DNA of 33,197 nucleotides from Phycisphaerae bacterium (GTDB lineage: Bacteria; Planctomycetota; Phycisphaerae; UBA1845; UTPLA1): contig JAJDEC010000287.1 in NCBI GenBank assembly GCA_029259995.1, positions 1-33,197 on the forward strand. Reading direction: 5' to 3'. The notes under the pieces are model-generated. The model ran no database searches. It had not been told where the DNA came from and was given only the letters and a program-made list of their open reading frames with translations. A program made the translations under genes and the position numbers. Of the stretch, positions 8,201 through 16,245 are shown in pieces. The stretch's first letter is position 1. Every line of letters begins with the position of its first letter.

Positions 8201-8645
8201 CGGACGGATCCCCCACGGCGACAGCTTCGCGATCCGACTCGGCAGCAGTGCCGGTCACGACAGAGTTGGCGACCTCGATCAGCCGCTTCTCATCGGCGCC
8301 GTTGGCGTCTACGAATTGCAGCCCGATCAGATATGTCGGCTTGTGATCGATCATTTCACAACGACGGGCAATCGCGCGAACCCGAATGACCTCGCTGGCC
8401 ACGCCGGCCACTTGCGAACCCGCCATCACGTGAACGATGACTTTCATTCGTTTGGGGACGAAGATCCCGCACTGAATCCCCAGTCCGCCGCCACTCACGT
8501 CCGTGACGGCGAGTCCCGACTGCGCATCGGGAACGGCAAGCCGGTATTGTTCGGCATGGTCCGCGTGCGGCTCGATTCGGGCCTCAATCGAGACTTCGTG
8601 CCTGACATATTGGCGCGCATGTGTGGCGTCTTGATTCGTGGTCAT
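8193..8645 (-). CDS. PilZ domain protein (probable c-di-GMP binding)
   Basis: A 150-aa protein with both halves of the PilZ c-di-GMP signature: RQYVR at residues 11-15 (RxxxR) and DVSGGG at 49-54 (DxSxxG). A beta-rich remainder ends with the typical GLQFVD segment (108-113). PilZ proteins bind cyclic di-GMP and often act on the pilus ATPase. The location directly before GspE, with an eight-base overlap, supports such a regulatory role here (inference). The frame is open to 8792, but codon use upstream of ATG 8645 is poor (about half GC at third positions). That start also forms an ATGA overlap with a small upstream ORF. Confidence 0.82.
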   Translation of the reverse strand: MTTNQDATHARQYVRHEVSIEARIEPHADHAEQYRLAVPDAQSGLAVTDVSGGGLGIQCGIFVPKRMKVIVHVMAGSQVAGVASEVIRVRAIARRCEMIDHKPTYLIGLQFVDANGADEKRLIEVANSVVTGTAAESDREAVAVGDPSDV

Positions 8646-8932
8646 ACTGTGGAATTCATCGGGTTCTTGCTCGTGACCATGAAGACATGCGTCAAATAAC
8701 GAATCCCCCGATCCGACGAATCTCGCAAAATCACTGGATTCTCGGGCCACTTGACGACCGATATCAGGGCGGCAGGTCGCGCAATCGAGCATTCACACGG
8801 AATAACAGTCGCCGCATCGAGCGGGATCCGGAACGCCTCCGCGAAAGGGAACGCTGAGAATGTCAATTCGCCCACAGCGAAATCGACGCATCGGGTCCGC
8901 GGATGGGGCGGACATCTGGACGATTTTGGCAC
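8642..8932 (-). CDS. Small hypothetical protein before the PilZ gene
   Basis: A 96-codon frame from GTG 8932-8930 to a TGA that overlaps the PilZ start as ATGA. By hand count its third codon positions are about 63-67% G/C, which fits neighbouring real genes, whereas the competing frame over the same bases is near 50%. The product has no signal peptide or clear membrane segment and no motif I recognise. It would be the first gene of the pilus operon. The frame continues upstream about 22 codons to a TGA without an ATG, so the start is uncertain. It could still be a chance ORF. Confidence 0.42.
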   Translation of the reverse strand: MPKSSRCPPHPRTRCVDFAVGELTFSAFPFAEAFRIPLDAATVIPCECSIARPAALISVVKWPENPVILRDSSDRGIRYLTHVFMVTSKNPMNSTV

Positions 8933-9105
8933 AATCGTGTAAACATGAGCATGTTGAGGCGATGGTTGGTACGACGGCAGGTGCCTGGTTTGCGTTCAGG
9001 ACATATATCGTGCCAATTCCTATCTAGTGTGCAGGGCCTTACTGGATTCTCGGAATACTAAAGTCAGGGCGCTGGTGCCCATCAGTTCGCAGACGGCGGA
9101 TCGAA
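8933..9105. other. Divergent intergenic region with a 14-base dyad
   Basis: This stretch separates the leftward pilus operon from the rightward lipoprotein gene and must hold promoters for at least one of them. It includes an inverted repeat AACATG-AG-CATGTT at 8942-8955, a candidate operator. On the plus strand AGGACA (8998-9003) and TATCTA (9021-9026) are 17 bases apart and could be a weak sigma70-type promoter. No convincing promoter was found for the minus strand. Confidence 0.35.
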
Positions 9106-9969
9106 ATGCTCGCAATCAACATGCGTCTATCAAGTCGGATTCTCTCAATTTCCCTGCTATTGATCGCTATCGCGCCGTTTTCGGGGTGCACCGATCCGGC
9201 TCAGCGATTTGGTCGCACCTGGTACATCGATGGCGCCGGCAATTGGGGATTCGGCGCAATCGGCGTCCCGAACGGTCTGAAAGATCGTGGCTACAAAGGC
9301 GCCGTCACGAATCATCGATGGTCCCTCACGTTTAATCCGGCCCTCGATCAGACGCTGCGATTCATTGCAAGGGGATCGGGCAAGACGCTGGGCAATGAAA
9401 TCACACGCTACCTGCGCGACAATCCCGGGGCAGACGCCAATATCATCGCCCTGTCCGCAGGCACAGGTGTCGGAATCTGGGCCATCGAGAACGTCGATCC
9501 ACCTTACAAAGTGAACAACTATGTCATGACGGGATCAAGCCTGTCGGCGAAATACGATCTGAACCCCGCGCTACGAAACATGAAGGGCAAGATCATCTGC
9601 TACTACACGTCGAGCGATCCGGTTCTTCAGGGACCCGTGCGCGCGTTGGGAACCATTGACGGCACGTTCGACGATTCGGCCGGCCTCGTCGGCCTCAAGG
9701 GCCCGGGCTCGAAATCGAGTCGCGTCGTCAACATCGGTCGCACCGGCCGCCACGCCAGTCTCGGCTGGACAGGTGGGCATGCAGACTGCGTCACGGAACG
9801 GTTCGTCCGAGGGGAAATTTACAAATATATACTTCGCAGTCCGTCGCGCACGGCCGATCCCACGCCGACAACGGAAAGCGCCGCTCCCTATCGAGCCATC
9901 GTCGGTTCTCCGTCGAGTTCGCCTGAATTATCGATTCTCGCGCACGATTCTCGCGTCAATACACACTGA
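9106..9969 (+). CDS. Lipoprotein with alpha/beta-hydrolase-like domain
   Basis: A 287-aa protein. The N-terminus is a lipoprotein signal peptide with a hydrophobic core at about 12-24 and lipobox FSGC, so Cys28 would be lipidated. The body suggests an alpha/beta hydrolase: a strand-elbow IIALSAGTGVG (113-123) with Ser117, SSDPVLQG (169-176) with Asp171, and TGGHADCV (222-229) with His225, in Ser-Asp-His order. The first residue of the usual GxSxG elbow is replaced (Ala-Leu-Ser-Ala-Gly), so activity and substrate are unknown. ATG at 9121 (MRLSSR) is an alternative start that leaves the signal peptide intact. The Ser/Pro-rich tail after about residue 246 looks disordered. Confidence 0.75.
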   Translation: MLAINMRLSSRILSISLLLIAIAPFSGCTDPAQRFGRTWYIDGAGNWGFGAIGVPNGLKDRGYKGAVTNHRWSLTFNPALDQTLRFIARGSGKTLGNEITRYLRDNPGADANIIALSAGTGVGIWAIENVDPPYKVNNYVMTGSSLSAKYDLNPALRNMKGKIICYYTSSDPVLQGPVRALGTIDGTFDDSAGLVGLKGPGSKSSRVVNIGRTGRHASLGWTGGHADCVTERFVRGEIYKYILRSPSRTADPTPTTESAAPYRAIVGSPSSSPELSILAHDSRVNTH

Positions 9970-10026
9970 CGCTCCGGGCCATTCGCATCGCATCCTGCCT
10001 CGAATTCTGTTGTATATCCGTTATTG

Positions 10027-10055
10027 TTGGCAGCGTGCGGATTGTCGCCTAAACT
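10027..10055 (+). promoter_or_regulatory. Candidate sigma70-type promoter for the MacAB-like operon
   Basis: TTGGCA (10027-10032) and TAAACT (10050-10055) are separated by 17 bases in the 137-base gap before the adaptor gene. Transcription would start near 10062, about 45 bases before its ATG. The call is by eye. Confidence 0.45.
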
Positions 10056-10106
10056 TCCCGCAGGTAGTCATTTGCCATTAGGTCCCCCACCGTTGACGGA
10101 TCCGAG

Positions 10107-11513
10107 ATGAAGCTAAAGCTAGTTGTTTTTCTGCTCATCGTCGCCGCGTGCGTCGTCGGTTACATGACGATGACCGGCGGGGAAAACAAGCACGAGATCG
10201 AGTATTCCGAAGTGGTCAGTGGACCACTGACGTTTGCCGTGGAAACGCTTGGCACGCTGGAACCGCTGAGCGAAGTCATCGTGAGTTGCGAGGCGACAGG
10301 CAAGATCGTCGAGATCCTTCGCGACTTTGACGATCCCGTCGAGAAGGACGAAATCATCTGCCGCATCGATCCGGAATTGGTCGACGCCCAGCACGCCCAG
10401 TCCGTCGCGGCCCTCGCCACGGCAGAAAGCGCGGTCGCCGACGCGAAGATCGCATGCGAAGAGCAGCTTTCCCTGCTTCCAGTCCTCACGGAGCGAGCGG
10501 CCCAGGAGCTCGAGTCGGCAAAGTCCGCGCTTGAAATGGCGGAATTCAACTTCCAGCGACTGGATGATCTCTTTAATCGAAAGCAGGCGCCGAAGGCGGA
10601 GTGGCTCGCGACCAAGACGGCGTTCGATCAGGCAAAGGCCGCAGTGAAGATCGCACAAACGGCGTTGCAACAGGCGCAGAATAACGAACGCTTCATGCCG
10701 CCCCGGCTCGACCAGGCCCTCGTCAAGGCCAAATCCGACAAGGCGCGGGCACAGGCGCAGTTCGATACGACCAAGGCGCAGGTCGAGAAATGCGTTATCC
10801 GTTCTCCCATCGACGGTATCGTCCTGACGCGATTCCTCGACGTCGGAACCACTGTTAATCCGACGCTCCAGCCGCCGCCGCTCTTTCTGATCGCGCCGAG
10901 CCTCAGCCGCATGAAAGTCAGCGCTCGCGTCAGCGAGTCGGATATCGCCCACATCGAAGTCGGCCAGAAAGCCACATTTACCGTTGAGGGCAAACAACGA
11001 TCCAACTTCGAAGGCGCAATCCTTCAGAAACGCAACCAGCCCGAAATCATCCAGGGCGTCACGACGTACACCGTGATTCTCGAAGTACAGAATGACGCCA
11101 GGCGAACGCTGCTCCCGGGCATGAGCGTCAACGTCGTGATCGAATGTGTCCGCCACGACAATACGGAGAAGATCGCCAACAAGGCCCTGCGATTCCGTCC
11201 GCCGCTCGAACTCGAAGCACGCCGCAAACTTCTCGACGCGATGGAAGCGGCGTATCCGGCAGAACCGAAGAATTCCGACGGCACTCGCATCGACTATTGC
11301 CAGAAGTCTGCCGCATGGACGTTTGACGAGTTGAACAACACGTGGATGCCAGTTCCGCTGTGGACCGGCGTCACAGACAACTTTGAAACGCAGATCCTCG
11401 ATGGCGCCAAATCAGGCGACAAGTTCGTCCACAAATTCATCGAGAAAAGCTCCGCCGGTTTTAGTCTGAAGGAGGCGATCCGTCAGGCCAACCCGGCCGA
11501 ACGCAGTTTGTGA
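10107..11513 (+). CDS. MacA-like periplasmic adaptor (membrane fusion protein)
   Basis: A 468-aa protein with an N-terminal membrane anchor (residues 4-22) and a biotinyl-lipoyl half-motif near 56-85 (ATGKIVEI). A long Ala/Gln/Lys-rich helical hairpin at about 88-225 is interrupted near 165. The second lipoyl half CVIRSPIDGIVLTRFLDVGTTV lies at about 231-252, then a beta-barrel with DIAHIEVGQKATFTV and a membrane-proximal domain with LPGMSVNVVIE. This is the MacA/HlyD architecture that bridges an ABC permease to an outer-membrane channel. The last 100 residues form the usual C-terminal barrel but carry an extra insert at about 360-410. It is followed within 10 bases by a MacB-type ATPase. Confidence 0.88.
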   Translation: MKLKLVVFLLIVAACVVGYMTMTGGENKHEIEYSEVVSGPLTFAVETLGTLEPLSEVIVSCEATGKIVEILRDFDDPVEKDEIICRIDPELVDAQHAQSVAALATAESAVADAKIACEEQLSLLPVLTERAAQELESAKSALEMAEFNFQRLDDLFNRKQAPKAEWLATKTAFDQAKAAVKIAQTALQQAQNNERFMPPRLDQALVKAKSDKARAQAQFDTTKAQVEKCVIRSPIDGIVLTRFLDVGTTVNPTLQPPPLFLIAPSLSRMKVSARVSESDIAHIEVGQKATFTVEGKQRSNFEGAILQKRNQPEIIQGVTTYTVILEVQNDARRTLLPGMSVNVVIECVRHDNTEKIANKALRFRPPLELEARRKLLDAMEAAYPAEPKNSDGTRIDYCQKSAAWTFDELNNTWMPVPLWTGVTDNFETQILDGAKSGDKFVHKFIEKSSAGFSLKEAIRQANPAERSL

Positions 11514-11523
11514 TCCGACACGT

Positions 11524-12333
11524 ATGCCTGACGCCCCCGCCATTCATTCTGCCCCCATCGTCTCCACGATCGACGATCCGAGCCGGCCGATCACAGTCAA
11601 GCTGCGCGATCTGCACAAGACCTATGACTCCGGCGCCAACGCCGTCCACGCCGTTCGCGGCCTGAACGTCGACATTCCCGAGGGCCAGTACATCTCGATC
11701 ATGGGGGCCAGCGGTTCGGGCAAGTCGACGTTGCTCAACATTCTGGGCGCTTTGGATGTCCCATCGAAGGGCACGTATCACTTAGCCGGCAAGCTGACGA
11801 GCAAGCAGAGTCGTGACGAACTCGCAGCGCTGCGGAACGAGTACATCGGTTTCATCTTTCAGAACTTCAACCTGCTGACGCGCAGCACGGCCGTCGAAAA
11901 TGTCGAATTGCCGATGGTTTACGCCGGCGTGCCGACGCGAAAACGCCGCGCAGCCGCCCTCGCCGCCCTCGATAAAGTCGGCCTCGCCGATCGCGCAAAC
12001 CACCTGCCCTCGGAAATGTCCGGCGGCCAGCAGCAGCGCGTCGCCATCGCCCGATCCCTCGTCAATACGCCGCGCGTCCTGCTCGCCGATGAACCAACAG
12101 GCAATCTCGATACCCACACGAGCGGCGAGATCATGAAGATTCTCGACGAACTGCATACGAAAGACGGCCTGACGATCATCATCGTCACGCACGATCCCGG
12201 CGTCGCCGAATTCACGGAACGCGTTGTCGTCCTGCGCGACGGTCACATCATCGCGGATCAGGCAACACCGCGTTGCGGCGGACCGGCCGTGCCCGATGTT
12301 CGCGCCCTGTCCATGTCCATACCGGAGGCGTAA
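11524..12333 (+). CDS. ABC transporter ATP-binding protein, MacB/LolD family
   Basis: A 269-aa ATPase with Walker A GASGSGKST (61-69), Q-loop Gln113 in IFQNFNLL, ABC signature MSGGQQQR (165-172), Walker B VLLADEPTG (185-193) with Glu190, and an H-loop in VTHDP near 221. The pattern, including FQNFNLL and EPTGNLD, is that of the MacB/LolD/FtsE class. These ATPases power mechanotransmission permeases rather than substrate passage through the membrane. ATPase and permease are separate genes here, unlike E. coli MacB where they are fused. The gene lies between adaptor and permease, three bases before the permease start. Confidence 0.93.
   Translation: MPDAPAIHSAPIVSTIDDPSRPITVKLRDLHKTYDSGANAVHAVRGLNVDIPEGQYISIMGASGSGKSTLLNILGALDVPSKGTYHLAGKLTSKQSRDELAALRNEYIGFIFQNFNLLTRSTAVENVELPMVYAGVPTRKRRAAALAALDKVGLADRANHLPSEMSGGQQQRVAIARSLVNTPRVLLADEPTGNLDTHTSGEIMKILDELHTKDGLTIIIVTHDPGVAEFTERVVVLRDGHIIADQATPRCGGPAVPDVRALSMSIPEA
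12324..12328 (+). promoter_or_regulatory. Ribosome binding site for the MacB-type permease
   Basis: GGAGG lies inside the last codons of the ATPase gene, eight bases before TTG 12337. It supports that TTG as the permease start, because no ATG or GTG lies close to the conserved N-terminus. Confidence 0.6.
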
Positions 12334-12336
12334 GCG

Positions 12337-13560
12337 TTGTTCGCACTGTGGATCGAATGCTTCAAGATGGGACTTCGCGAGCTGTGGCGGCATCGCCTGC
12401 GCAGCTTCCTCACGATGATCGGCATGATCATGGGCGTGAGTGTCGTCATCATCTGCGTCAGCGTCGTCCAGGGCGTCAAGGACTCGCTGATCGGCGATAT
12501 CCGCAAGGCCGGCAAGAACATGATGTTCGTCTTCACGGAGGACACGCGCAAGGGCATCGGCACCATCGGCATCCAGGCCAACACGAATCTCAGCCGCGAC
12601 GACGCCGAAGCCATCGAAATCGAATGCGACGGCGTCTCGATGGCCAGCGGCGTGCAAGGCAGCAACGTCCTCATCGTCAGCGATACGAATACGGCGACCG
12701 TGCCAATTACTGGCGCCGATCACAAGTACACGGCCATCCGTAACTGGGGCATCGAACAGGGCCGCGATCTCGAACCGTTCGACTTGATCGCTTCGCGCCG
12801 CGTCTGCCTCATCGGTCAGACGACGATGCGCGAATTGTTCGGTGATCGGAACGCGATCAATCGAACCGTGCGCATCGGTCGAATCAATCTGAAAATCGTC
12901 GGCGTCCTCGAACCCAAGGGCGTTAACCCACTCGGCATGGACGAGGACAACGCACTGATCGTGCCGCTTCCGATCATGCTTCGCGACATCATGAATCGCC
13001 GCGAGCCCGACGCCATCCTCTGCTCAGCCAAGAGCGATGACGATGTTGAGTTCGCCGTACAGCAGATCACGCAGCTCCTTCGCCAGCGCCACAAACTAGG
13101 TGACGCGGACCGGAATGACTTTCGTGTTTCCACGTTGAAGGAAAAGGAAGAGCAGGCACGAACCATCAGTAATCAGATGACGCTGTTGATGTTTTTCCTT
13201 GCGCTCGTCAGCCTCATGGTCGGCGGCGTCGGCATCATGAACATCATGCTCGTGTCCGTCACGGAACGAACTCGAGAGATCGGCATTCGCATGGCGATCG
13301 GCGCATCAACCAAGGCCATCAATCGGCAGTTTCTGATCGAAGCCGCCGTCATCTCCACGGCGGGCGGAACTGTGGGCATCGTGCTCGGCGTGTCCGGCGC
13401 CGCGTATATTTCCAGCGCGATCGGTGTCCAGCCATTGATGTCCCCGACGATTGTCGCCATCGCCTTCGTCTTTTCGGCCGGCGTCGGCGTATTGTTCGGG
13501 CTGCTTCCGGCCCGTCGAGCGGCCGGGCTGAATCCGATCGACGCACTACGGCACGACTGA
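12337..13560 (+). CDS. MacB-type ABC transporter permease
   Basis: A 407-aa FtsX/MacB-family permease. An N-terminal membrane segment lies at about 23-48 (RSFLTMIGMIMGVSVVIICV), then a large periplasmic MacB_PCD-type domain at about 50-275. Three C-terminal membrane segments follow, near 284-310, 333-360 and 367-392. The conserved end PARRAAGLNPIDALRHD is typical of this family. The start is TTG with a good upstream ribosome site. Together with the adaptor and ATPase it forms a tripartite efflux or lipoprotein/peptide export machine. The outer-membrane TolC-like partner is not encoded here and the substrate is unknown. Confidence 0.92.
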   Translation: MFALWIECFKMGLRELWRHRLRSFLTMIGMIMGVSVVIICVSVVQGVKDSLIGDIRKAGKNMMFVFTEDTRKGIGTIGIQANTNLSRDDAEAIEIECDGVSMASGVQGSNVLIVSDTNTATVPITGADHKYTAIRNWGIEQGRDLEPFDLIASRRVCLIGQTTMRELFGDRNAINRTVRIGRINLKIVGVLEPKGVNPLGMDEDNALIVPLPIMLRDIMNRREPDAILCSAKSDDDVEFAVQQITQLLRQRHKLGDADRNDFRVSTLKEKEEQARTISNQMTLLMFFLALVSLMVGGVGIMNIMLVSVTERTREIGIRMAIGASTKAINRQFLIEAAVISTAGGTVGIVLGVSGAAYISSAIGVQPLMSPTIVAIAFVFSAGVGVLFGLLPARRAAGLNPIDALRHD

Positions 13561-13567
13561 TCACGCG

Positions 13568-13595
13568 TTGAATCCCGACGCCGCCGCATTACGAT
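13568..13595 (+). promoter_or_regulatory. Candidate weak promoter before the FkbH-like gene
   Basis: TTGAAT (13568-13573) and TACGAT (13590-13595), 16 bases apart, lie in the 79-base gap after the permease. The FkbH-like gene could also be read through from the MacAB-like unit. Confidence 0.3.
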
Positions 13596-13639
13596 GTCGA
13601 ATGGAATTGCCCGATTCGCCGTAATCGATCCAGGACACC

Positions 13640-15475
13640 ATGTACGAAAGAGAATCCAACCAGCGCACGGAGTCATCGGATCAGATTCCCGTGGAGATTC
13701 TCGCGCGCTTTGAAAAACCGAGCGCACGAACCGTCGCTCGAACGATGCTTCCCTGGGCCGAGCACTGCACGGAGTGCGCAATTCCACACTGCTATCAGAC
13801 GTGTGATCTGTACGAGGCGCGCGTCGATGGGAAATGTCGGCGATTCACCGATGGAATTGTCGGTATCCAGAATCCCGACGGCCTCAGCCCCGTGTTGTTG
13901 AAGATTCGATTCAAACAATGGGGCAAGCTTTTTGCCTACGGCAACGCGAAAACGCACTCGCTGGATCAGGTCCGCGCCGCGGAACGCAGCGACGCGCGAA
14001 TCGCAGGCATACTGAACGGATTGCCGGCGCCGGAACGCATCCGAAAGACACTCATCCGACTCCGATACGATCAGAAGAATCGTCGTGTGCGGACGGCAGC
14101 CGGTTCAGCGAATGCATTGACGCATTTTGTGTTCGAGTGCTACAACCCGCAGCCGCAGACGATCAGACTGTCAATGTCCGTGCTTCCACTCGACTTGCAG
14201 GAGCGAGACGGAACGCATTTTCAAACGCTCATACACGTCAAGCCGGGATATAACACGACACGAATCCCCGTCCCGGAGATTCTCCAGTTTGTTGACCTGT
14301 CGTCGCCCTACAAGATCGAATTGATCCCGAACGATGTTCCCGATGGAACGACGCTCGTATTCGGTATGCTCGATTTCGTTCGCGAGTCCGGCGTACCGAC
14401 GGCGTCAGAGTCGGAATCGGAAGATCACGAGCCCGCCTCGCCACGATGCAAATGCGTTGTGTGGGATCTCGACAATACACTCTGGCACGGCATCCTCGTC
14501 GAAGACGGCGCGGATGCATTGACGCTGGTCGACGGCGTAGTAGACGTGATCAAGGCGCTGGACGCCCGGGGTATTCTTCAGTCAATCGCAAGTAAGAACA
14601 ACGCCGACGAAGCGCTCGCCGTTCTGCGACGATTTGGAATCGAAGAATTCTTCCTGCATCCGCAGATTTCATGGGGACCGAAGAGCGAGGCAATGTCGCA
14701 GATCGCCGACAAGCTGAACATCGGCATGGACACGCTCGTTTTTGTGGACGATTCATCGTTCGAACGAGCGGAAGTTGGCGAGAACTGCCGGGACGTGCGC
14801 GTCATTGATGCGGCTCTCTTTCGGCGTCTCCCGGACGATCCGATGTTCGACGTTCCAGTGACGGATGAAAGCCGGAGCCGCCGACGCATGTATCGCGAAC
14901 AGGCGACGCGCGAGACGATCCGTGTCTCAGCAGGCACTGATTACAATGCCTTTTTGCGCGATTGCAACATCCGCGTCATTGTTTCTCCATTGTCCGCAAC
15001 CGACATCGATCGCGTCCATGAACTGACACAGCGGACGAATCAACTGAATTTCTCCGGAAATCGATACGATCGCTCTGTACTGGAGAAGATTCTCGCAGAC
15101 GGAAAGCCCGACGCGTGGGTGCTTCGTTGTGAAGATCGATTCGGCACGTACGGCACGATCGGATTCTGTCTCGTCGAAGCCGGTACGCCGATCATGACGG
15201 ATCTCATGTTCAGTTGCCGCGTTCAATCCAAGCGCGTCGAACATGCCGTCCTGACGTTCCTGCTGAATCACTATCGCGGCGATCCACCGCGCGACTTTCA
15301 CGCCAACTATCGCCAGACGCCGCGCAACGCACCGGCGGGCAAGGTCTTCGATGACTTCGGCTTCGAACGGCGCGGCGATTCTGATGGAATCGCTTGCCTG
15401 GTACTCCCCGCCGATCGCGCAATTCTCGACGACGGCTTGATCTGTGTAGTTCATAGTGCGGCGGAAATCGCATGA
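13640..15475 (+). CDS. FkbH-like HAD-IIIC protein with Cys-rich and beta-sandwich N-terminal extension
   Basis: A 611-aa protein. Residues about 268-420 form the HAD-IIIC/FkbH phosphatase-like domain: VVWDLDNTLWHG (273-284) with Asp276 and Asp278, ASKN (317-320), Lys348 and FVDDSSFER (368-376). Residues about 430-600 resemble the GNAT-like half of FkbH proteins (HELTQRTNQLNFSGNRY near 453-469). FkbH proteins load a glyceryl unit from 1,3-bisphosphoglycerate onto a carrier protein, but no carrier is seen here. Unusually, residues 1-250 add a cysteine cluster (Cys43, 46, 51, 55, 66) and a beta-rich domain. An AGGA site precedes ATG 13640. It overlaps the deacetylase gene (ATGA). Confidence 0.85.
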   Translation: MYERESNQRTESSDQIPVEILARFEKPSARTVARTMLPWAEHCTECAIPHCYQTCDLYEARVDGKCRRFTDGIVGIQNPDGLSPVLLKIRFKQWGKLFAYGNAKTHSLDQVRAAERSDARIAGILNGLPAPERIRKTLIRLRYDQKNRRVRTAAGSANALTHFVFECYNPQPQTIRLSMSVLPLDLQERDGTHFQTLIHVKPGYNTTRIPVPEILQFVDLSSPYKIELIPNDVPDGTTLVFGMLDFVRESGVPTASESESEDHEPASPRCKCVVWDLDNTLWHGILVEDGADALTLVDGVVDVIKALDARGILQSIASKNNADEALAVLRRFGIEEFFLHPQISWGPKSEAMSQIADKLNIGMDTLVFVDDSSFERAEVGENCRDVRVIDAALFRRLPDDPMFDVPVTDESRSRRRMYREQATRETIRVSAGTDYNAFLRDCNIRVIVSPLSATDIDRVHELTQRTNQLNFSGNRYDRSVLEKILADGKPDAWVLRCEDRFGTYGTIGFCLVEAGTPIMTDLMFSCRVQSKRVEHAVLTFLLNHYRGDPPRDFHANYRQTPRNAPAGKVFDDFGFERRGDSDGIACLVLPADRAILDDGLICVVHSAAEIA

Positions 15476-16245
15476 GCATGCCGTTAAAGTCCCGGCTGAA
15501 GCGATGGGCCAATCGCCGACTGCGCCAGCCCTACTATCGCGCGTTCAGCGCCAAGACGATTCGATCGAACTTGAATCGGCCGATCGTTTCCTTCACGTTC
15601 GATGACTATCCGCAGTCGGCGTGGACTGTTGCCGGACGAATCCTGAATGATCACGATGTTCACGGAACCTATTACACGGCGCTCGGCCTCATGGATCAGA
15701 CGTCCCGGATCGGAAAGCTCTACACGCGGGACGACCTTCTCGCGACGCATGATGACGGCCACGAAATCGCCTGCCACACGTATTCGCATCCCAACCTGCG
15801 GAGAACGCCTGTGCGCAATTGCGTGGACGACATCGAGAAGAACCTTGCCGAGTTAAGACGCCTGGTACCGAATGGATCGCTTCAGAATTTCTCCTATCCG
15901 TCCGGCAGCATCAGCATCGGAAACAAGCGCGCCCTCACGCCCCGCTTCGACACGCTTCGAGGCGTCGAGGATGGAATCAACACGGGCGTGATCCATCTGA
16001 ATCTGCTTCGGGCCCGCCGCATATACGATGCCGACGGCTCGGCAGAAACGGACCGCATCTGGGTCGATCAGAATGCCGCCCGATGCGGCTGGCTGATCTT
16101 CTACACGCACGATGTCTGCGACGAACCCTCGGATGTCGGTTGCACGCCCCGACGATTTGAAACAGCCGTCCGGGCTGCGCTGGAGAGCTCGGCGGAAGTG
16201 CTGACAGTCGCCGAGGCCTATCAACGACTGACGGGGAAATCCTAG
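15472..16245 (+). CDS. NodB-type polysaccharide deacetylase family protein
   Basis: A 257-aa protein carrying the NodB homology motifs: FTFDDYP (41-47) with the metal/catalytic Asp44-Asp45 pair, HTYSHPN (102-108) with metal ligands His102 and His106, FSYPSG (140-145), and FYTHDV (210-215) with His213. This family removes acyl groups from N-acetylated sugars in polysaccharides or peptidoglycan. No signal peptide is evident, which suggests action on a cytoplasmic or membrane-bound glycan precursor. It is translationally coupled to the FkbH-like gene, and its stop codon runs directly into a GC-rich hairpin repeat. Confidence 0.9.
   Translation: MSMPLKSRLKRWANRRLRQPYYRAFSAKTIRSNLNRPIVSFTFDDYPQSAWTVAGRILNDHDVHGTYYTALGLMDQTSRIGKLYTRDDLLATHDDGHEIACHTYSHPNLRRTPVRNCVDDIEKNLAELRRLVPNGSLQNFSYPSGSISIGNKRALTPRFDTLRGVEDGINTGVIHLNLLRARRIYDADGSAETDRIWVDQNAARCGWLIFYTHDVCDEPSDVGCTPRRFETAVRAALESSAEVLTVAEAYQRLTGKS

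Noticed and set aside
8646..8792. N-terminal extension of the PilZ protein
   Set aside because: Third-position GC is about 50% in this frame, and the better-supported frame belongs to the overlapping small ORF.
10119..11156. 345-codon open frame on the minus strand
   Set aside because: Antisense to the MacA-like adaptor, and its Asp/Arg/Leu-rich product has no recognisable domain.
11782..12723. 313-codon open frame on the minus strand
   Set aside because: Antisense to the ABC ATPase and permease. The His/Asp/Ala-rich product is a codon-shadow artefact.
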